DNA from: Glandiceps talaboti
Lineage: Eukaryota; Hemichordata; Enteropneusta; Spengelidae
Length of the DNA: 64,000 nt
Assembly (NCBI RefSeq): GCF_964340395.1
Contig: NC_135562.1
Coordinates: 22,220,218 to 22,284,217, forward strand
Direction: 5' to 3'
This document shows, piece by piece, positions 59,783 to 64,000 of this stretch. The number at the start of each line of letters is the position of its first letter. Position 1 is the stretch's first letter. The notes beneath the pieces are model-generated. The model had not been told where the DNA came from, did not search any database, and was given only the letters and a program-made list of their open reading frames with translations. Made by a program: the position numbers and the translations under genes.

Positions 59783-62730
59783 TACATGTGTGATTCTATA
59801 GAGTCCCTTTACATTTGTGATTCTATAGGGTCCCTTTACATGTGTGATTCTATAGAGTCCCTTTACATTTGTGATTTTATAGGGTCCCTTTACATTTGTG
59901 ATTTTATAGAGTCCCTTTACATTTGTGATTCTATAGAGTCCCTTTACATTTGTGATTTTATAGAGTCCCTTTACATTTGTGATTCTATAGAGTCCATTTA
60001 CATGTGTGATTTTATAGAGTCCCTTTACATGTGTGATTCTATAGAGTCCCTTTACATGTGTGATTTTATAGAGTCCCTTTACATTTGTGATTCTATAGAG
60101 TCCCTTTACATTTGTGATTTTATAGGGTCCCTTTACATGTGTGATTCTATAGAGTCCCTTTACATTTGTGATTCTATAGAGTCCCTTTACATTTGTGATT
60201 CTACAGTGTCCCTTTACATGTGTGATTCTATAGAGTCCCTTTACATGTGTGATTCTATAGAGTCCCTTTACATTTGTGATTCTATAGAGTCCCTTTACAT
60301 GTGTGATTCTATAGAGTCCCTTTACATTTGTGATTCTATAGAGTCCCTTTACATTTGTTATTTTATAGGGTCCCTTTACATTTGTGATTCTATAGAGTCC
60401 CTTTACATTTGTGATTCTATGGAATCCCTTTACATTTGTGATTCTATAGAGTCCCTTTACATTTGTGATTCTATAGAGTCCCTTTACATGTGTGATTCTA
60501 TAGAGTCCCTTTACATTTGTGATTCTATAGAGTCCCTTTACATGTGTGATTCTATAGAGTCCCTTTACATTTGTGATTCTATGGAATCCCTTTACATTTG
60601 TGATTCTATAGAGTCCCTTTACATTTGTGATTCTATAGAGTCCCTTTACATGTGTGATTCTATAGAGTCCCTTTACATTTGTGATTCTATAGAGTCCCTT
60701 TACATTTGTGATTCTATAGAGTCCCTTTACATTTGTGATTCTATGGAATCCCTTTACATTTGTGATTCTATAGAGTCCCTTTACATGTGTGATTCTATAG
60801 AGTCCCTTTACATGTGTGATTCTACAGTGTCCCTTTACATTTGTGATTTTATAGGGTCCCTTTACATTTGTGATTCTATAGAGTCCCTTTACATTTGTGA
60901 TTCTATGGAATCCCTTTACATTTGTGATTCTATAGAGTCCCTTTACATTTGTGATTCTATAGAGTCCCTTTACATGTGTGATTCTATAGAGTCCCTTTAC
61001 ATTTGTGATTCTATAGAGTCCCTTTACATTTGTGATTCTATAGAGTCCCTTTACATTTGTGATTCTATGGAATCCCTTTACATTTGTGATTCTATAGAGT
61101 CCCTTTACATTTGTGATTTTATAGGGTCCCTTTACATTTGTGATTCTATAGAGTCCCTTTACATTTGTGATTTTATAGAGTCCCTTTACATTTGTGATTC
61201 TATAGAGTCCCTTTACATGTGTGATTCTATAGAGTCCCTTTACATTTGTGATTCTATAGAGTCCCTTTACATTTGTGATTTTATAGAGTCCCTTTACATT
61301 TGTGATTTTATAGAGTCCCTTTACATTTGTGATTCTATAGAGTCCCTTTACATGTGTGATTCTATAGAGTCCCTTTACATGTGTGATTTTATAGAGTCCC
61401 TTTACATTTGTGATTCTATAGAGTCCCTTTACATTTGTGATTCTATAGAGTCCCTTTACATTTGTGATTCTATAGAGTCCCTTTACATTTGTGATTCTAT
61501 AGAGTCCCTTTACATTTGTGATTCTACAGTGTCCCTTTACATGTGTGATTCTATAGAGTCCCTTTACATTTGTGATTCTATAGAGTCCCTTTACATTTGT
61601 GATTCTACAGTGTCCCTTTACATTTGTGATTCTATCGAGTCCCTTTACATTTGTGATTCTATAGAGTGCCTTTACATTTGTGATTCTACAGTGTCCCTTT
61701 ACATGTGTGATTCTATAGAGTCCCTTTACATGTGTGATTCTATAGAGTCCCTTTACATGTGTGATTCTATAGAATGCCTTTACATTTGTGATTCTACAGT
61801 GTCCCTTTACATGTGTGATTCTATAGAGTCCCTTTACATTTGTGATTCTATAGAGTCCCTTTACATTTGTGATTCTACATTGTCCCTTTACATTTGTGAT
61901 TCTATCGAGTCCCTTTACATTTGTGATTCTATAGAGTGCCTTTACATTTGTGATTCTACAGTGTCCCTTTACATGTGTGATTCTATAGAGTCCCTTTACA
62001 TGTGTGATTCTATAGAGTCCCTTTACATTTGTGATTCTACAGTGTCCCTTTACATGTGTGATTCTATAGAGTCCCTTTACATTTGTGATTCTATAGAGTC
62101 CCTTTACATTTGTGATTCTACAGTGTCCCTTTACATGTGTGATTCTATAGAGTCCCTTTACATGTGTGATTCTATAGAGTCCCTTTACATGTGTGATTCT
62201 ATAGAATGCCTTTACATGTGTGATTCTATAGAGTCCCTTTACATGTGTGATTCTATAGAGTCCCTTTACATGTGTGATTCTATAGAATGCCTTTACATTT
62301 GTGATTCTATAGAGTCCCTTTACATGTGTGATTCTATAGAGTCCCTTTACATTTGTGATTCTATAGAGTCCCTTTACATTTGTGGTTCTATGGAATGCCT
62401 TTACATGTGTGATTCTATAGAATCCCTTTACATGTGTGATTCTATAGAGTCCCTTTACATTTGTGATTCTATAGAGTCCCTTTACATTTGTGATTCTATA
62501 GAATGCCTTTACATGTGTGATTCTATAGAGTCCCTTTACATTTGTGATTCTATAGAGTCCCTTTACATTTGTGATTCTATAGAGTCCCTTTACATTTGTG
62601 ATTCTATAGTGTCCATTTACATTTGTGATTCTATTGAGTGCCTTTACATTTTTGATTCTAGAGAGTCCCTTTCCATTTGTGATTCTATAGAGTGCCTTTA
62701 CATTTGTGATTCTATAGAATGCCTTTGTGA
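59783..62730 (+). repeat. 27-bp minisatellite, subfamily 1 (about 109 copies)
   Basis: Unit TGTGATTCTATAGAGTCCCT followed by TTACATT, with a few recurring variants (ATGTGTG, TTTTATAG, CTACAGTG, GAATGCC). The 27-bp length and lack of stops give a 1010-residue frame of 9-residue repeats, but it has no upstream gene structure and its changes do not look protein-constrained. Confidence 0.95.
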
Positions 62731-63950
62731 TTCTATACGGTCTTGTATCATTTGTGATTCTATGCAGTCCTGTATCATTTGTGATTCTATAAGTTCTGTA
62801 TTATTTGTGATTCTATAAGTCCTGTATTATTTGTGATTCTATAGTCTTGTATTATTTGTGCTTCTATACAGTCCGTTTACATTTGTGATTCTATACAGTC
62901 CTGTATTATTTATGCTTCTATACATTCGTTTACATTTGTGATTTTACAAAGTCCCCTATCATCTATGATTCTATACAGTCCTGTATCATCTATGATTCTA
63001 TACAGTCCTGTATCATCTATTATTCTATACAGTCCTGTATCATCTATGATTCTATACAGTCCTGTATCATTTGTGATTCTATACAGTCCTGTATCATTTG
63101 TGATTCTATAAAGTCTTGTATCATTTGTGATTCTATACAGTCCCGTATCATTTGTGATTCTATACAGTCCTGTATCATTTGTGATTCTATACAGTCCTGT
63201 ATCATTTGTGATTCTATACAGTCCTGTATCATTTGTGATTCTTTACAGTCCTGTATCATTTGTGATTCTATACAGTCCTGTATCATTTGTGATTCTATAC
63301 AGTCCCGTATCATTTGTGATTCTATACAGTCCTGTATCATTTGTGATTCTATACAGTCCTGTATCATTTGTGATTCTATACAGTCCTGTATCATTTGTGA
63401 TTCTATACAGTCCTGTATCATTTGTGATTCTATAAAGTCTTGTATCATTTGTGATTCTATACAGTCCCGTATCATTTGTGATTCTATACAGTCCTGTATC
63501 ATTTGTGATTCTATAAAGTCTTGTATCATTTGTGATTCTATACAGTCCCGTATCATTTGTGATTCTATACAGTCCTGTATCATTTGTGATTCTATACAGT
63601 CCTGTATCATTTGTGATTCTATACAGTCCTGTATCATTTGTGATTCTTTACAGTCCTGTATCATTTGTGATTCTATACAGTCCTGTATCATTTGTGATTC
63701 TATACAGTCCTGTATCATTTGTGATTCTATACAGTCCTGTATCATTTGTGATTCTATACAGTCCTGTATCATTTGTGATTCTATGCAGTCCTGTATCATT
63801 TGTGATTCTATGCAGTCCTGTATCATTTGTGATTCTATAAAGTCCCATAATTTGTGATTATATGCAGTCTTGTATCATTTGTGATTCTATAAGTCCTGTA
63901 TCATTTGTGATTTCATAAAGCCCGTATCATTTGTGATTCTATAGTCCTAT
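62731..63950 (+). repeat. 27-bp minisatellite, subfamily 2 (about 45 copies)
   Basis: Same 27-bp period with unit TGTGATTCTATACAGTCCTG followed by TATCATT. About 62700-63060 is a transition zone with mixed and truncated units, after which the new unit is homogeneous. Both strands stay open, again because of the 3n unit. Confidence 0.94.
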
Positions 63951-64000
63951 ATATTTCCTAGACTTAAATTAGCCGTAATGAATGCAAAATAGTTCCAACC

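Noticed and set aside
59786-62818. 1010-residue frame of nonapeptide repeats (and 260-residue frame on the other strand)
   Set aside because: 27-bp minisatellite open on both strands; differences between units are recurrent array variants, not protein-like substitutions.

Overview
This is animal nuclear DNA: intron-rich, AT-rich, full of dispersed TACATGTA-type words, micro- and minisatellites and transposon debris. The style and the genes fit a marine invertebrate (lancelet, hemichordate, mollusc or similar); the species cannot be fixed from the sequence. There are no operons, CRISPR arrays, rRNA or tRNA genes that I can support. Most long open frames are artefacts of tandem repeats.

Two real genes lie head to head about 5.6 kb apart. 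On the minus strand an RGS22 orthologue (regulator of G-protein signalling 22) runs from its start codon at 49094 down past the left edge. I could join eight coding exons with matching GT-AG sites and phases (49070-49094, 47985-48013, 41784-41846, 39397-39636, 25612-25725, 21305-22470, 20420-20581, 1127-1355), giving 676 residues with the first RGS domain; the rest lies off the window. On the plus strand a galactose-3-O-sulfotransferase family gene uses exons 54732-54776, 56777-56883 and 57404-59387 (711 residues). It has a type II membrane anchor, a stem made of sixteen 12-residue repeats and a complete PAPS-binding sulfotransferase domain.

The RGS22 introns are the striking part. Intron 7 (19 kb) is a 52-bp minisatellite of about 260 copies, split by a 5.19-kb transposon (10114-15303). 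Intron 4 (13.7 kb) is a 51/57-bp minisatellite plus a 40-bp minisatellite, with the former split by a 7.35-kb transposon (28561-35911). Both transposons begin CACTAC and end GTAGTG, have terminal inverted repeats and duplicate a TA target. Because each landed in a tandem repeat, the empty site can be read directly. Each carries clusters of its own palindromic word near the ends (CTCGCGAG in one, CAAGAATTCTTG in the other), as CACTA elements do, and in the second these words have grown into minisatellites of their own. Neither encodes a visible transposase. Introns 3 and 5 hold 25-bp and 57-bp arrays. Several arrays start within a few bases of an exon edge, and one carries a copy of the real 3' splice site in every unit.

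Right of the RGS22 promoter, 49.3-54.7 kb holds G-tracts, small inverted-repeat elements and a SINE-like tail. Right of the sulfotransferase, 59.78-63.95 kb is a 27-bp minisatellite with two subfamilies.
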